64,000 nucleotides of DNA from Hahella sp. (GTDB lineage: Bacteria; Pseudomonadota; Gammaproteobacteria; Pseudomonadales; Oleiphilaceae), in assembly GCA_028280065.1 (NCBI GenBank), contig JANQMN010000033.1, forward strand, positions 1 through 64,000. The letters run 5' to 3'. Shown piece by piece: positions 1 through 8,951 of the stretch. The notes below the pieces were generated by a model. It saw only the letters and a list, made by a program, of their open reading frames with translations. It was not told where the DNA came from and did not search any database. Made by a program: the position numbers and the translations under genes. How positions within the stretch are numbered: the first letter of the stretch is position 1; each line of letters begins with the position of its first letter.

Positions 1-560
1 ATTTTACCGGTCACCAAATGCTCCGGGAACCCTCCGACGCGCTCAAAAGTGTCCCTCGTTAGCAACAGGTTACGCCCAGGCAGAAACTGCACATTGGAAT
101 CCAAACTCACATTGCTCAGAGCGGTTCGAATCTTTTCCAACGGTGGAGCGTTTGGACCATTCGCCTGAAATGCGCTTACCAGTAGCCGATTAGGATCGTC
201 TTGGAGAAGAGGAATCAAATCCTTCAACCAGTTCCGGGAAAGCTCGACATCTGCATCCAAAAAAGCCAAATAATCCGACTTTGAAGCTGCTACTCCACAG
301 TTTCGTAGCGCAGATATTGTCAAGGATTCAGGCTTTTCAAGAACAGTGATGAGATTGGGTTGAATCTCCAGTTGAGTTGAACTTAAACCGCTGTTCTGCG
401 TCACTAAATACACATGTATAGAACCCGGACCATTTTTTAAGTCGAGATCCAAATTGGCGATGGATCGCAGGGTGGTATTCAATAATTCCAGCCGTCCTTT
501 GTGGGGAATGATGAATGCAACGGATACATCCTTTACTGAGGAGTTTTCTGCCGTTTCCAA
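1..560 (-). CDS. Family 2 glycosyltransferase (3' part missing at left edge)
   Basis: Transfers a sugar from a nucleotide donor onto a growing lipid-linked glycan at the inner face of the cytoplasmic membrane; donor and acceptor unknown. Read on the minus strand, the frame gives SVAFIIPHKGRLELL, the GT-A nucleotide-binding start, and further on YLAFLDADVEL, which carries the Asp-x-Asp metal-binding motif. A later stretch LPGRNLLLTRETFERVGGF is the usual GT2 acceptor-side segment. The only in-frame start codon before these motifs is TTG at 560, downstream of the stop of the FemAB-like gene; upstream is an in-frame stop near 676. The gene runs off the left edge. It lies 23 bp after the FemAB-like gene on the same strand, so it is probably the third gene of a minus-strand unit with the deacetylase. 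The family is clear; the TTG start is less so. Confidence 0.82.
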   Translation of the reverse strand, partial: METAENSSVKDVSVAFIIPHKGRLELLNTTLRSIANLDLDLKNGPGSIHVYLVTQNSGLSSTQLEIQPNLITVLEKPESLTISALRNCGVAASKSDYLAFLDADVELSRNWLKDLIPLLQDDPNRLLVSAFQANGPNAPPLEKIRTALSNVSLDSNVQFLPGRNLLLTRDTFERVGGFPEHLVTGK

Positions 561-583
561 TATTCTTGCTCTTCGGATTGAAT

Positions 584-1657
584 TTAGAGGGCAACCTTGA
601 GTCTCTTCAGAAGAGAATAAAGGACTGTTTTTACATTTTTCTTTTTCAATGACAAAAGCGCCATAGGGTAGCTAACATTACTTAACGATTTCTTGTACCG
701 CGCATCTCCTGCCATAAAGTCATATATATCCATGCCATCTTTTGCGTAATGTGTCATCGAAATTACATGGGCAATCAACCCAGGTTTAAATCGGTTGCCG
801 GTGAACGCATCATAGTCGATCCCGGATAGATAGAAATACACCCTACCGCGAAACAGAAAATTATACAGGTAAGCGATTACCCTTTCTCCAACACGCACTC
901 TTATCAAACCAATACAGCCGGACGAAAAGGCACTTTTAATCAAATGCTGGTGAAATGCCACAAAAACCGGATTATGGAATCCACTATCACCCCATTTTTC
1001 TTTATGCAACCTACCCGCCTCGGAAAAATATCCTAGTGCTTGTTCAGCCGTTTCCGCCACTTGATAATCAATTATTCCTTGATTTGAGTATGCTTTAAAA
1101 GCACGCCTTAACTGGTTACGTGTATTGCTTGAAAAGGCTCTCAGCAGTAATTCCCGATTACCGAACTCCGGTTTGAGTTCCAGTAAATAGCCCTGACTTT
1201 CAAACTCTCTTTGACAGTTTTGGATGCAACTGGCAGCAAAATCATCCACTGCACTGAGCCCTAGGCGGACTTCAGTGATAGATGGTTGAGCAACTAAATG
1301 ACCGACTAGTGATTTCCTTACTGATTCCTGATAGCCATCTGCGGCTAACGCATCATTGTATTCGATCCATATTTGGTCCTGGTTTGGTAACCCGGTCCGG
1401 TTAATATTGGCTTGCCGCCAAACTAGCCCCATCCGTGAAAAGCGCGACTCGCAGTAACATGCCAATCCTACCAGCCTATCGCCCTCGAAAAATTCTACTA
1501 ATCTAGGCTTGATGGCACAGGTCGCCAACCAACTGCCAATCCAATGCCAGCTGGTAAAAAAATGGACATTGGTCGCTGTAGTCTCCAGTGCACGCCATTT
1601 TGACGCCAGTTCACGCAAATCGTCTGGATTTAAATGGGTTTCAGCTTCCCTAAGCAT
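584..1657 (-). CDS. FemAB/GNAT-like acyltransferase of the EPS locus
   Basis: A 357-residue cytoplasmic protein of the FemAB-like acetyltransferase type (Acetyltransf_6 fold), as found in exosortase-A exopolysaccharide loci. The C-terminal half shows the family pattern: RNQLRRAFKAY near residue 185, then GCIGLIRVRVGERVIAYLYNF, then RGRVYFYLSGIDYDAFTGNR and a closing YDFMAGDARYKKSLS. Such proteins are presumed to transfer an acyl or aminoacyl group to a sugar or carrier; the substrate is not known. ATG start at 1657, only 3 bp after the stop of the deacetylase gene, with no obvious ribosome binding site, suggesting translational coupling. The pairing with a polysaccharide deacetylase supports a role in modifying amino sugars of the polysaccharide. 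Confidence 0.8.
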   Translation of the reverse strand: MLREAETHLNPDDLRELASKWRALETTATNVHFFTSWHWIGSWLATCAIKPRLVEFFEGDRLVGLACYCESRFSRMGLVWRQANINRTGLPNQDQIWIEYNDALAADGYQESVRKSLVGHLVAQPSITEVRLGLSAVDDFAASCIQNCQREFESQGYLLELKPEFGNRELLLRAFSSNTRNQLRRAFKAYSNQGIIDYQVAETAEQALGYFSEAGRLHKEKWGDSGFHNPVFVAFHQHLIKSAFSSGCIGLIRVRVGERVIAYLYNFLFRGRVYFYLSGIDYDAFTGNRFKPGLIAHVISMTHYAKDGMDIYDFMAGDARYKKSLSNVSYPMALLSLKKKNVKTVLYSLLKRLKVAL

Positions 1658-1660
1658 TTA

Positions 1661-2518
1661 TTAAACAGAATCTGTGATTTCAAAAACCTGGTCCATGCGC
1701 CCCCATTGAAAATCTGAAATGAGTTTCGTTAGTCGGCCCTTGTGTTTTCTTAGATTGAGATAGTGTCTAAACCTAGTTTTAAAACTGATATTTTGCTGTT
1801 TAGGCTGGTCGGGATCTATTTCCCAAGGATGCATGTAGAAGATTCCCGGACTGGTCTCAGTTCTCTCAAACCGTTGAAGCAAGTAGCGACTCAGAGGGTA
1901 TGGAAACAACCGAAAGTATCCGCCACCAGAAATTGGCAGCGTTTTTTCCCCGAGTTTAATGGTCGTCATGGGAATTTCTATCAGGCCATTCTCTAGCCGG
2001 TATTTAAATCTTGGCCAAGAAGGGACGCCATACAAATCATGTTTCACCGGGTAAGTACTTGAACTGTATAGAAAGCCAAGATCGCGCAGAGTGTCAAATA
2101 CCCATCGATTAGAGTCATTAATGGAAAAACTGGGAGCGCGGTATCCTAATACAGGCTTTCCTGAAATTTCTTCCAGTATTGTTTTCGACTTTTTCACATC
2201 TTCACGGAACTCCGTTTCTGTTTGTTCCGTAGCTCTCAGATGCCCATAGCCATGACAAGCAACCTCATGCCCATCATCCGCCATTCGTTTGATGAGGTCC
2301 GGGCATCTTTCTGCCACCCATCCGAGTATGAAAAAGGTCGCTTTTATATCTGATTCGCTAAACAGATCTAATAGATTGTTGGTATTATCGGCGACCCGGA
2401 GCGGCAATCTGTCCCAATCTCCGCGGGCTATCACATTTTCAAAAGCAGATACTTGAAAGTAATCCTCCACATCTATTGTCATTGCATGGACTTTTTTGGA
2501 TGGATCGACCTGCAACAT
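1661..2518 (-). CDS. XrtA-locus polysaccharide deacetylase (DUF3473 type)
   Basis: Predicted metal-dependent sugar N-deacetylase of the carbohydrate esterase 4 (NodB) fold, in the subfamily tied to PEP-CTERM exopolysaccharide loci. It starts with AMTIDVEDYFQVSAFE, whose Asp pair is the catalytic base and metal ligand; then EVACHGYGH (metal-binding His pair), GYRAPSFSI, and the C-terminal YMHPWEIDPDQP typical of the subfamily. No signal peptide is visible. The frame is open to a TTG at 2545, but I chose ATG 2518 because AAAGGA lies 7 bp before it; this gives 285 residues. Divergent from the export operon and followed at 3 bp by the FemAB-like gene. Likely removes N-acetyl groups from precursor sugars or polymer; the exact substrate is unknown. 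Confidence 0.88.
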   Translation of the reverse strand: MLQVDPSKKVHAMTIDVEDYFQVSAFENVIARGDWDRLPLRVADNTNNLLDLFSESDIKATFFILGWVAERCPDLIKRMADDGHEVACHGYGHLRATEQTETEFREDVKKSKTILEEISGKPVLGYRAPSFSINDSNRWVFDTLRDLGFLYSSSTYPVKHDLYGVPSWPRFKYRLENGLIEIPMTTIKLGEKTLPISGGGYFRLFPYPLSRYLLQRFERTETSPGIFYMHPWEIDPDQPKQQNISFKTRFRHYLNLRKHKGRLTKLISDFQWGRMDQVFEITDSV

Positions 2519-2629
2519 ATGGGTTTCCTTTGCCTTATAACTCAATAGTCACTTGGATCTTAGCAATAAATGAAACTTTCGGAAATTTGGGGACAGCATA
2601 AAGCGCTTTTCCTTCATCACAAGTCTTTT

Positions 2630-2643
2630 TGCAAAGTTTTGCA
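2630..2643. promoter_or_regulatory. Near-perfect palindrome upstream of the export operon promoter
   Basis: TGCAAA-GT-TTTGCA is an inverted repeat with a 2-bp centre lying about 30 bp before the -35 box at 2673, in the divergent region between the deacetylase and export genes. It could be an operator for a dimeric regulator of the EPS locus. Only the symmetry and position are seen; the binding protein is unknown, and chance in AT-rich DNA cannot be excluded. Confidence 0.3.
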
Positions 2644-2672
2644 CAAATAACAACAATTAGGTGGTTTGTGTT

Positions 2673-2700
2673 TTGACTGACTACACTATTGGATTAGAAT
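2673..2700 (+). promoter_or_regulatory. Sigma-70 type promoter of the EPS export operon
   Basis: TTGACT at 2673-2678 and TAGAAT at 2695-2700 with a 16-bp spacer, ending 30 bp before the ATG of the export lipoprotein gene. Both hexamers are one mismatch from consensus. This would drive the five-gene operon 2731-8882. Confidence 0.6.
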
Positions 2701-2730
2701 GGTGGGCTTAATCACTACGGGATCGGACCT

Positions 2731-3375
2731 ATGGCACTGGACAACAAAATAATTGCAAAAATCCGCTCTGTCTCTCTGTTGGCTTGTCTCTTGATGCTCG
2801 CTGGTTGCGGTTTAAAGTCCCCTTTGCCGACGGCAAACCTACACCCCTCAGAAACCAAGGATATAAACGATTACAGTTATTTAATCGGTCCGTACGATAC
2901 GATAAACGTTTTTGTTTGGGGCAATCCAGAAATCGGTGGTTCGTTTACTGTGCGCCCAGATGGCCAGATAACGACATCGCTAGTGGAAGACATACCGGTT
3001 TCCGGCCAAACACCTTCTCAAGTTGCCCGTCAAATAGAAGAAAAACTATCTACCTACATCAGAGATCCAATTGTCACCGTGTCGGTAACAGGTTTTAAAG
3101 GCCCCTTTAGCGAGCAAGTTCGCATTATTGGGGAGGCAGACGAACCTCAGGCTATTCCCTATGCTGAAAATATGACGCTCCTGGACGTCATGATTCAAGT
3201 TGGCGGCTTGACGGAGTTTGCGGATGGTAACAGAGCGACTTTAGCGCGCATCGTTGATGGTCAATACAAGGAATATGGAGTGAGAATTGAAAGCTTGCTA
3301 AATGATGGAGACATTTATGCAAATGTCGATATTCTCCCCGGCGACATAATCATTATCCCAGAAGCTTGGTTCTAG
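2731..3375 (+). CDS. Polysaccharide export lipoprotein (Wza-like, XrtA system)
   Basis: Outer-membrane/periplasmic export protein of the Wza/KpsD family. Residues 1-26 are a lipoprotein signal ending in the lipobox LAGC, so the mature N-terminal Cys would be lipidated. The polysaccharide export domain follows (YLIGPYDTINVFVWGNPE through ALTVS-like strands to IVTVSVTGF, about residues 48-130), then an SLBB segment (RIIGEADEPQAIPYAE, DVMIQVGGL) and a closing VDILPGDIIIIPEAWF. At 214 residues it matches the short XrtA-locus export proteins rather than the longer E. coli Wza. It is first in the operon with the chain-length determinant (76 bp downstream) and tyrosine kinase. It should form the exit channel for the polymer. 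Confidence 0.9.
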   Translation: MALDNKIIAKIRSVSLLACLLMLAGCGLKSPLPTANLHPSETKDINDYSYLIGPYDTINVFVWGNPEIGGSFTVRPDGQITTSLVEDIPVSGQTPSQVARQIEEKLSTYIRDPIVTVSVTGFKGPFSEQVRIIGEADEPQAIPYAENMTLLDVMIQVGGLTEFADGNRATLARIVDGQYKEYGVRIESLLNDGDIYANVDILPGDIIIIPEAWF

Positions 3376-3451
3376 TAATGCTTGACAAGCAAGCAAAGAA
3401 AATTTCTTAAAAAGCATGAAATTAGTAGGGTATCAGGTAGGTTAAGGCAGT

Positions 3452-5014
3452 ATGCAAGGTTTACAGGAGTTATTCGATCAAATCATCGTCATCATTGCCG
3501 GTGTATGGCTGAAACGGCATTACATCGTAATTGTGGCGGCGTTGATCTGTCCTATTGGTTGGTTTGTTGTTGCCCAAATGCCCGATCAATTCCAATCAAG
3601 AGCCCAGGTCAACGTGGATACTCAATCGTTACTACGCCCTCTATTGCGAGGTTTAACCATCCAACCTGATGCCAATCAACAGGTCCAGCTTATTGCAAGA
3701 ACACTGCTCACCCGCCCCAATTTAGAAAAAATATCCCGCATGGCGGATTTGGATATATCGGCTAGAACAGATCTTGAAATGGAAGAGGTCATAAGAGAAC
3801 TAAGATCAAACCTTTCTATCTCTTCATCCAGACGTAGCAACGTTTTCAATATCAATTATAAAGCACCAGATCCAAACCAGGCCCAAGCAGTTGTACAAGC
3901 TGCATTAGATGTGTTTATTGAGAATACAATGGGCGAATCGCGTACTGAAGCCGATACAGCCGAACAATTCTTGGATCGACAGATAAAAGAATATGAAGAC
4001 AGGCTTCTAACTGATGAGCGAAAGCTAACAGAATTTAAGCAAAATAATTCTGCGCTGATAGGTACGAGAGTAGGCGAATACTACTCGGGCATGGAATCGC
4101 AAAAAGTCAAACTTGAAGAAACCCTTTTACAACTTAAAGAAATCGATTCCAGACTCGAATCGGCCAAGAAGCAACTCGCCGACGAACGAAGTCGTGTCTC
4201 AAATAAAACAGATTCGAGGCCCATTATAGAGTTCTCTACACAATACGATTCGCGGATAGAAGCGCTTCGTTCCCGGCTTGATGAGCTATCGCTTAAATAT
4301 ACTGATAAGCATCCCAGCATTATTGAAGTTAACCGCAGACTTGAATCGCTTGTACAGCAGCAGCAGCAGGAAATCAATGAAATTAAGGCGCGTATTTCCG
4401 ACGCGGGCGGACAGGAAGGAGACTTTAATCCTGTTATTCAGCAACTCATGCTGACCGTTTCACAATTGGAAAACGAAAGGGTATCTCTAGCAGTTCGGGC
4501 AAATGAATTCGAGTCGAAAGTCAAAGATTTTGAAGCCAAAATTCATATTATTCCTGAAATAGAAGCCCAATTGATCGGTTTAAATCGGGGTTATGAAATC
4601 ACCCAAAGCAAATACAACGAACTACTTTCAAGAAGAGAGCAAGCACGCTTATCTCAAAATGCAGATTTAACCGCTGATGATATTCAGTTTAAAGTCATCG
4701 ACCCTCCCCGGGTACCTTTAGAGCCATCCGGTCCTAACCATTTTCTTTTTACGACTGTCGTTACACTTTTTAGTGTAATCAGCGGTGTTGGTGTTGCTTT
4801 CCTTTTGAGCCAGATTAACCCGGTGGCATTGTCACCTACCCAACTGAAGATGGTAACTGGCTTCCCTGTGTTTGGCACTGTATCAATGGCACAAGGCACA
4901 AAACTAACAGCACGCGAGCTGCTTCGATACTATAGTTTTTGGTTTGGACTCATAGGAATACTGTTCGCGTACTCTCTGTTGGTTGTATGGCATCTCGAAA
5001 TCATTCAAATTTAG
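3452..5014 (+). CDS. Polysaccharide chain-length determinant (Wzz family, XrtA system)
   Basis: Inner-membrane co-polymerase that sets polymer length and couples the export channel to the tyrosine kinase. At 520 residues, it has an N-terminal membrane segment (about residues 28-46), a Wzz domain, and a long charged coiled-coil-rich periplasmic region (about 160-400; ESQKVKLEETLLQLKEID and RLESLVQQQQQEINEI). The proline-containing motif before the C-terminal membrane region reads VIDPPRVPLEPSGPN, the usual Wzz signature. A hydrophobic segment follows near 425-450 and another near 490-515. It lacks the fused kinase domain of Wzc; the kinase is encoded separately 15 bp downstream. The sequence matches the XrtA-associated chain-length subfamily. 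Confidence 0.9.
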   Translation: MQGLQELFDQIIVIIAGVWLKRHYIVIVAALICPIGWFVVAQMPDQFQSRAQVNVDTQSLLRPLLRGLTIQPDANQQVQLIARTLLTRPNLEKISRMADLDISARTDLEMEEVIRELRSNLSISSSRRSNVFNINYKAPDPNQAQAVVQAALDVFIENTMGESRTEADTAEQFLDRQIKEYEDRLLTDERKLTEFKQNNSALIGTRVGEYYSGMESQKVKLEETLLQLKEIDSRLESAKKQLADERSRVSNKTDSRPIIEFSTQYDSRIEALRSRLDELSLKYTDKHPSIIEVNRRLESLVQQQQQEINEIKARISDAGGQEGDFNPVIQQLMLTVSQLENERVSLAVRANEFESKVKDFEAKIHIIPEIEAQLIGLNRGYEITQSKYNELLSRREQARLSQNADLTADDIQFKVIDPPRVPLEPSGPNHFLFTTVVTLFSVISGVGVAFLLSQINPVALSPTQLKMVTGFPVFGTVSMAQGTKLTARELLRYYSFWFGLIGILFAYSLLVVWHLEIIQI

Positions 5015-5029
5015 GCGGTCTATACAGCA

Positions 5030-6175
5030 ATGAGTTCTATAGAAAAAGCGATGGAAAAATTAAAGGCAAAGGAAGCCTCACAAGACAGGCCAACCGGTGC
5101 CAAGGGTGAGCTTAAAGATGAAAGGCTCGATGATTTACCATCAGAAAAATCTTCAACAGATCCAAAGGAACAGGCCCAAAGTCCAAATAACCAAGCGGAA
5201 TCTTCCACCAAAGGCGGACAATCACCAACTGAACTGCATGACGAAGCTTTTATAAACAAGCAACCCGGTGAAAAAACGTTCATTATCGAAAAGCCCACCG
5301 AAGAAGAGGTCACCACAGGCCTAAATAAGTCCTCAAAAACACAAGAATCTTCAGAACTTAAGGAAGTAGAGGAGCCAATTGAAGAAAGGTTTCTCGAAAA
5401 GCAGCGGATAAGAGCTTCATCAAAACGCCAAAGCAATTATTTCCAAGTGGATATTGCTGATCTAGAACGAAAGGGTTACGTTACGAAAGAAAGCGAAGAT
5501 CGGGTATTGAGAGAGCAATTTCGAGCGATTAAACGAAAAGTTCTGCAAAACGCATTCGGAAATTTGTCAAAAACACTACATTTTCCCAATTTGTGCATTG
5601 TTTCAAGTTGTAACCCTCATGAGGGTAAAACTTTTTCAGCGATCAATCTCGCGCTTAATATTGCATTGGAACAGGACAAGACCGTTTTACTTATCGATGC
5701 TGATATCGTGAGACCGAGCGTTGCCAATCGGCTAGGCATGCAATATCAAAGTGGTTTAACTGAGTATTTGACTGGCAAAGTAACAGACATTGCAGATGTT
5801 ATTTTTAATACCAACATCGACAACTTCAAGTTTATTCCTGCAGGTCAGCCGCACGATCTGTCTACGGAGTTACTCGCCTCCCAACGTATGAGCAACCTGA
5901 CTGAGGAGTTATCAACTCGATATTCTGACAGAATTGTTATATTCGACGCCCCTCCTCTTCTTGGCGTGAATGAAACACATGTCCTGGCGAACTTGGTTGG
6001 TCAAGCGCTAATCGTTGTAGAGGAAAATAAAACGAAGATGGCTGATATACAAACCGCTGTAGATCAACTAGATGAAAACTTGGCAGTTGGTTTCGTTATG
6101 AATAAATCCAAGAGGCACTGGACGAAGAATTTCGGATATGGCTACGGCGACTATGGTCACTACAGAAGTAGCTAG
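5030..6175 (+). CDS. XrtA-associated tyrosine autokinase (BY-kinase)
   Basis: Cytoplasmic bacterial tyrosine kinase that works with the Wzz-type partner. Residues 1-140 are a polar Ser/Glu/Lys-rich linker. The kinase core begins near residue 160 (LREQFRAIKRK). The P-loop region reads SSCNPHEGKTFSA (192-204), the Walker A' motif VLLIDADIVRP (219-229) and the Walker B IVIFDAPP. The C-terminal tail NFGYGYGDYGHYRSS has four tyrosines, the expected autophosphorylation cluster. The residue before Glu in the P-loop is His where Gly is commoner in this subfamily. ATG 15 bp after the Wzz stop indicates co-transcription. Cycles of tail phosphorylation would control polymer assembly. Confidence 0.9.
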   Translation: MSSIEKAMEKLKAKEASQDRPTGAKGELKDERLDDLPSEKSSTDPKEQAQSPNNQAESSTKGGQSPTELHDEAFINKQPGEKTFIIEKPTEEEVTTGLNKSSKTQESSELKEVEEPIEERFLEKQRIRASSKRQSNYFQVDIADLERKGYVTKESEDRVLREQFRAIKRKVLQNAFGNLSKTLHFPNLCIVSSCNPHEGKTFSAINLALNIALEQDKTVLLIDADIVRPSVANRLGMQYQSGLTEYLTGKVTDIADVIFNTNIDNFKFIPAGQPHDLSTELLASQRMSNLTEELSTRYSDRIVIFDAPPLLGVNETHVLANLVGQALIVVEENKTKMADIQTAVDQLDENLAVGFVMNKSKRHWTKNFGYGYGDYGHYRSS

Positions 6176-6261
6176 ACACAAATGTATCACGAACCGCTTA
6201 CTTTTCACAAGAAAACAAGACTAGCTTTTTAGTAAATAACAATTTTTAGGGACTAGCTAGA

Positions 6262-7800
6262 ATGCGCTTTTTATTTACGTCACTTGCACTATTGCTAGTG
6301 GTTGGTATTCCTGATGAATCATTCGGCAAGGCGCGCTTTTCTGCTTCCTTTGGTGTTGTAAGCCAATACTCTGACAACGTTAATCAGTCTTTCGAAAACA
6401 CTAATAATTCCGTCATCACCGACTTTACTCCCAAGATAGGAATAACTGATCAGGGTGCAAAAACCGAATATGCCTTGCAGGCTAGTAGAAAATTCACAGA
6501 GTATCGCGATGATTCTAGGAAAGACCGTCAGCAAGATAGCGCATCCTTGTCCATAAGCCGCTACGAATTCAAAAAAACTCTTAGGCTATATGCCAATTCG
6601 GGCATTACCAATGTTGATCAGAACCTAGATACATTTTTCGATGATTTGGGCGGCGATGATCGCTTGGAAACTATTTTTCATAGCGTTGGCGCCAGCTTTG
6701 ACTCCAAACGCCGAAACTATTACGACGTAAAATCAGAAATTAATTACCGGCTCGTAGAAACTGAGGATGACTTGGTTGATTCGGATGTTATTAGCGGTAG
6801 CCTATTTCTGGGTAATGGCAGTCGGCAGACCCGAAGTTACTGGAACATAATTACCACACATACAACGGAAGAGTCTGATAGCACTCAAGACCAGACAATT
6901 TCTGATGCCCTTATAGGCTTTCAATTTTCTCAAAATCTTTCAGTTTTTGGGCAAGCCAATCGAGAAGAGCTCACCGCTGATAATCGTGAAGATATCCTCA
7001 ACGAAACCTGGGGGCTGGGAATTAGAATCACCAGACCCAATCTCTCTGCCTCCTTAGCACTAAATCGCACAGAAAAAGGGGATAACCAGGACTTCTTTTC
7101 TGCCGGCTTTAATTGGGAGCCATCCAGTCGCACACAATTAGATTTCAGTTTAGGAAGGCGCTTTTTTGGGGAAACCATTTCAGGTTCGCTTGCACACCGA
7201 ACTAGAAGACTGGAACAATCGCTGAACTATGCCGATCAGGTAACCAGCTTCTCGCAAACTGTTGGTTCAATAGGGACACTTTTTTGTGAACAGGATGATT
7301 CTGGGGCCATTCTCCTCGATTCGTGTATTTTGGGAACGGATTTGACTGCCGGTTTAAATCCTGATCTGATCCCCGTCACCCAAGTGCTGGTTGAAGATGT
7401 AACCAAAGGTCAAACCTTAAACAGAACGGCTTCTTACAATATCACTTATCGCTTACCCAAGACGAGCTTATATGCGAACCTACTCTGGAACCGCTCCAAG
7501 AGTCTGAATGAGTCCCTTGGCTCTCAAGATTACAACGTTCAAAAGTCGGCTCAGCTCGGTCTAACTTGGAACTTTTCTAGGAAGACGCAGGTTTTGCTAC
7601 AAGCAAAGGTTGAAAAGACGGAGGACCGCGAATCAACTGTCGATCCTGTAGATCTCCAGCCTAGTATAACTTTCAATACTAAACTAAATCAGAAGGTCAC
7701 ACTTAGTTTTACCTACACCTATGCAGAAAGAAAATCAGATGTTAGAGAGGAAGAGTTCGAAGAAAATAGGATAGGCTTATCCATAAACGCCCGACTATAA
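6262..7800 (+). CDS. XrtA-system outer-membrane beta-barrel protein (TIGR03016 type)
   Basis: A 512-residue secreted protein with a Sec signal peptide (about 1-22, ending ESFGKA) followed by FSASFGVVSQYSDNVNQS, the characteristic start of the PEP-CTERM-associated outer-membrane family. The rest alternates polar and hydrophobic residues in many short strands and ends with RIGLSINARL, a terminal barrel strand with an aromatic-free but hydrophobic end. No enzymatic motif is seen. The family is confined to exosortase-A EPS loci; by inference it is a pore or docking protein for secretion of the polymer. The ribosome binding site AGGGAC precedes the ATG. Confidence 0.85.
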   Translation: MRFLFTSLALLLVVGIPDESFGKARFSASFGVVSQYSDNVNQSFENTNNSVITDFTPKIGITDQGAKTEYALQASRKFTEYRDDSRKDRQQDSASLSISRYEFKKTLRLYANSGITNVDQNLDTFFDDLGGDDRLETIFHSVGASFDSKRRNYYDVKSEINYRLVETEDDLVDSDVISGSLFLGNGSRQTRSYWNIITTHTTEESDSTQDQTISDALIGFQFSQNLSVFGQANREELTADNREDILNETWGLGIRITRPNLSASLALNRTEKGDNQDFFSAGFNWEPSSRTQLDFSLGRRFFGETISGSLAHRTRRLEQSLNYADQVTSFSQTVGSIGTLFCEQDDSGAILLDSCILGTDLTAGLNPDLIPVTQVLVEDVTKGQTLNRTASYNITYRLPKTSLYANLLWNRSKSLNESLGSQDYNVQKSAQLGLTWNFSRKTQVLLQAKVEKTEDRESTVDPVDLQPSITFNTKLNQKVTLSFTYTYAERKSDVREEEFEENRIGLSINARL

Positions 7801-7871
7801 TGTAGGCTGTGGCAAAAACCGAGAATACGCATTGAAGCCAATCACTTATTTTTATTAATGGATAACTTAAG

Positions 7872-8882
7872 ATGTACGAAGCCCACTTTGGATTTACAGC
7901 AAAACCTTTTCAGCTAACACCTGATCCACGCTTCTTTTATGCCAGCTCATGCCACAAAAAAGCGCTTTATTATTTGTTGTACGGGTTGCAACAAGGCGAA
8001 GGGTTTATCGTTATCACAGGTCCAATCGGTACAGGTAAATCTACGCTGGCAAGCAATATTCTGGGCTCCCTGGACAACCAAATAGTCGCAACTCAATTAA
8101 GCACTTCCAATCTGAGCCCTACTGAACTACTCGAACATATTGCCAATGGATTCGGTGTCGATGTAAAAGGTGACAACAAGGCTGAAATTATTAAAGAAAT
8201 TGAAACCTACCTGTTTCAATTAAATCATTCTGGAAAGAGAGCGCTGTTAATAATTGACGAAGCCCAAAACTTGTCTCACGAAAGTCTTGAGGAGCTGCGC
8301 CTGCTTTCAAACTACCAAGTGGAAAGCCGGCCATTGCTCCAAACTTTCCTATTAGGTCAGGAAGAGTTGCGGACAAAACTACAACATCCTTCATTGATAC
8401 AATTCCAACAACGTATTATCGCATCTTTCCATTTGCGCGCTCTGGATGAATCCGAGACTAAGCAATATGTGTTGCACAGGCTTGCTCAGGTCGGCTGGAC
8501 CGACAAGCCGGCATTCACGGAACAAGCATTGGCGAAAATGAGCCAGCATACACAGGGAGTACCCCGTAAAATAAATATCTTCATGGATCGAACACTGTTG
8601 ATGACCTATTTGGAAGAAAAAGAACTGGTAGACACCAAGGTTATCGATGCTGTCGCAAAAGAATTGAAATCTGAATTTGAGCAGGAACCCACCCAAATTA
8701 GCGCGACTTCTGCTAATAGCAACAAAGTTGTTTCACCTCAAAATAATGAAGAGTTCATTAGAGACTTGGTGCAGGATCTGAACGAAATACTTGATGTCGT
8801 GTTGGAGCAGAAGATAGCTTATACCAAACTAATTGACACGTTGATAGAAAAGCGCAAATCTCTAAGGGATCGTTTGAACTAA
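7872..8882 (+). CDS. XrtA-associated ExeA-like AAA ATPase (TIGR03015 type)
   Basis: Cytoplasmic ATPase of the ExeA/GspA type. The start MYEAHFGFTAKPFQLTPDPR is the family signature; Walker A GPIGTGKST lies at residues 50-58; Walker B LLIIDEAQN near 132; a sensor region (LRLLSNYQ) and the arginine-containing QQRIIASFHLRAL follow. After about residue 265 there is a family-atypical polar tail. Unlike ExeA it shows no peptidoglycan-binding domain or membrane segment. Family members always sit in XrtA polysaccharide loci; the energised process is not established. Last gene of the export operon, 72 bp after the barrel gene. Confidence 0.88.
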   Translation: MYEAHFGFTAKPFQLTPDPRFFYASSCHKKALYYLLYGLQQGEGFIVITGPIGTGKSTLASNILGSLDNQIVATQLSTSNLSPTELLEHIANGFGVDVKGDNKAEIIKEIETYLFQLNHSGKRALLIIDEAQNLSHESLEELRLLSNYQVESRPLLQTFLLGQEELRTKLQHPSLIQFQQRIIASFHLRALDESETKQYVLHRLAQVGWTDKPAFTEQALAKMSQHTQGVPRKINIFMDRTLLMTYLEEKELVDTKVIDAVAKELKSEFEQEPTQISATSANSNKVVSPQNNEEFIRDLVQDLNEILDVVLEQKIAYTKLIDTLIEKRKSLRDRLN

Positions 8883-8901
8883 CTTAACTTAGATTAAGCT
8901 T

Positions 8902-8942
8902 TGTTGACTTTTGGTAGTTGCCTCTGCAACCAAATGTCAACA
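8902..8942. terminator. Hairpin between convergent genes
   Basis: TGTTGAC at 8902-8908 pairs with GTCAACA ending at 8942, with further pairing of the inner TTGGT/GTTGC segments with GCAACCAAA. It sits between the ATPase stop (8882) and the sugar-transferase stop (8952), so it could end both transcripts. There is no clear U-tract. Confidence 0.45.
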
Positions 8943-8951
8943 GAGCCTAGT

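Noticed and set aside
110-140. GGTTCGAATC resembling a tRNA T-arm
   Set aside because: It lies within the glycosyltransferase coding sequence and no acceptor stem or anticodon arm can be formed around it.
337-594. 85-codon minus-strand frame starting TTG inside the left-edge glycosyltransferase
   Set aside because: It is in another frame than the clear GT2 motifs (IIPHKGR, LDADV) read from the same DNA.
3382-3669. 95-codon plus-strand frame between the export and chain-length genes
   Set aside because: Overlaps the start of the chain-length gene in another frame and has no family features.
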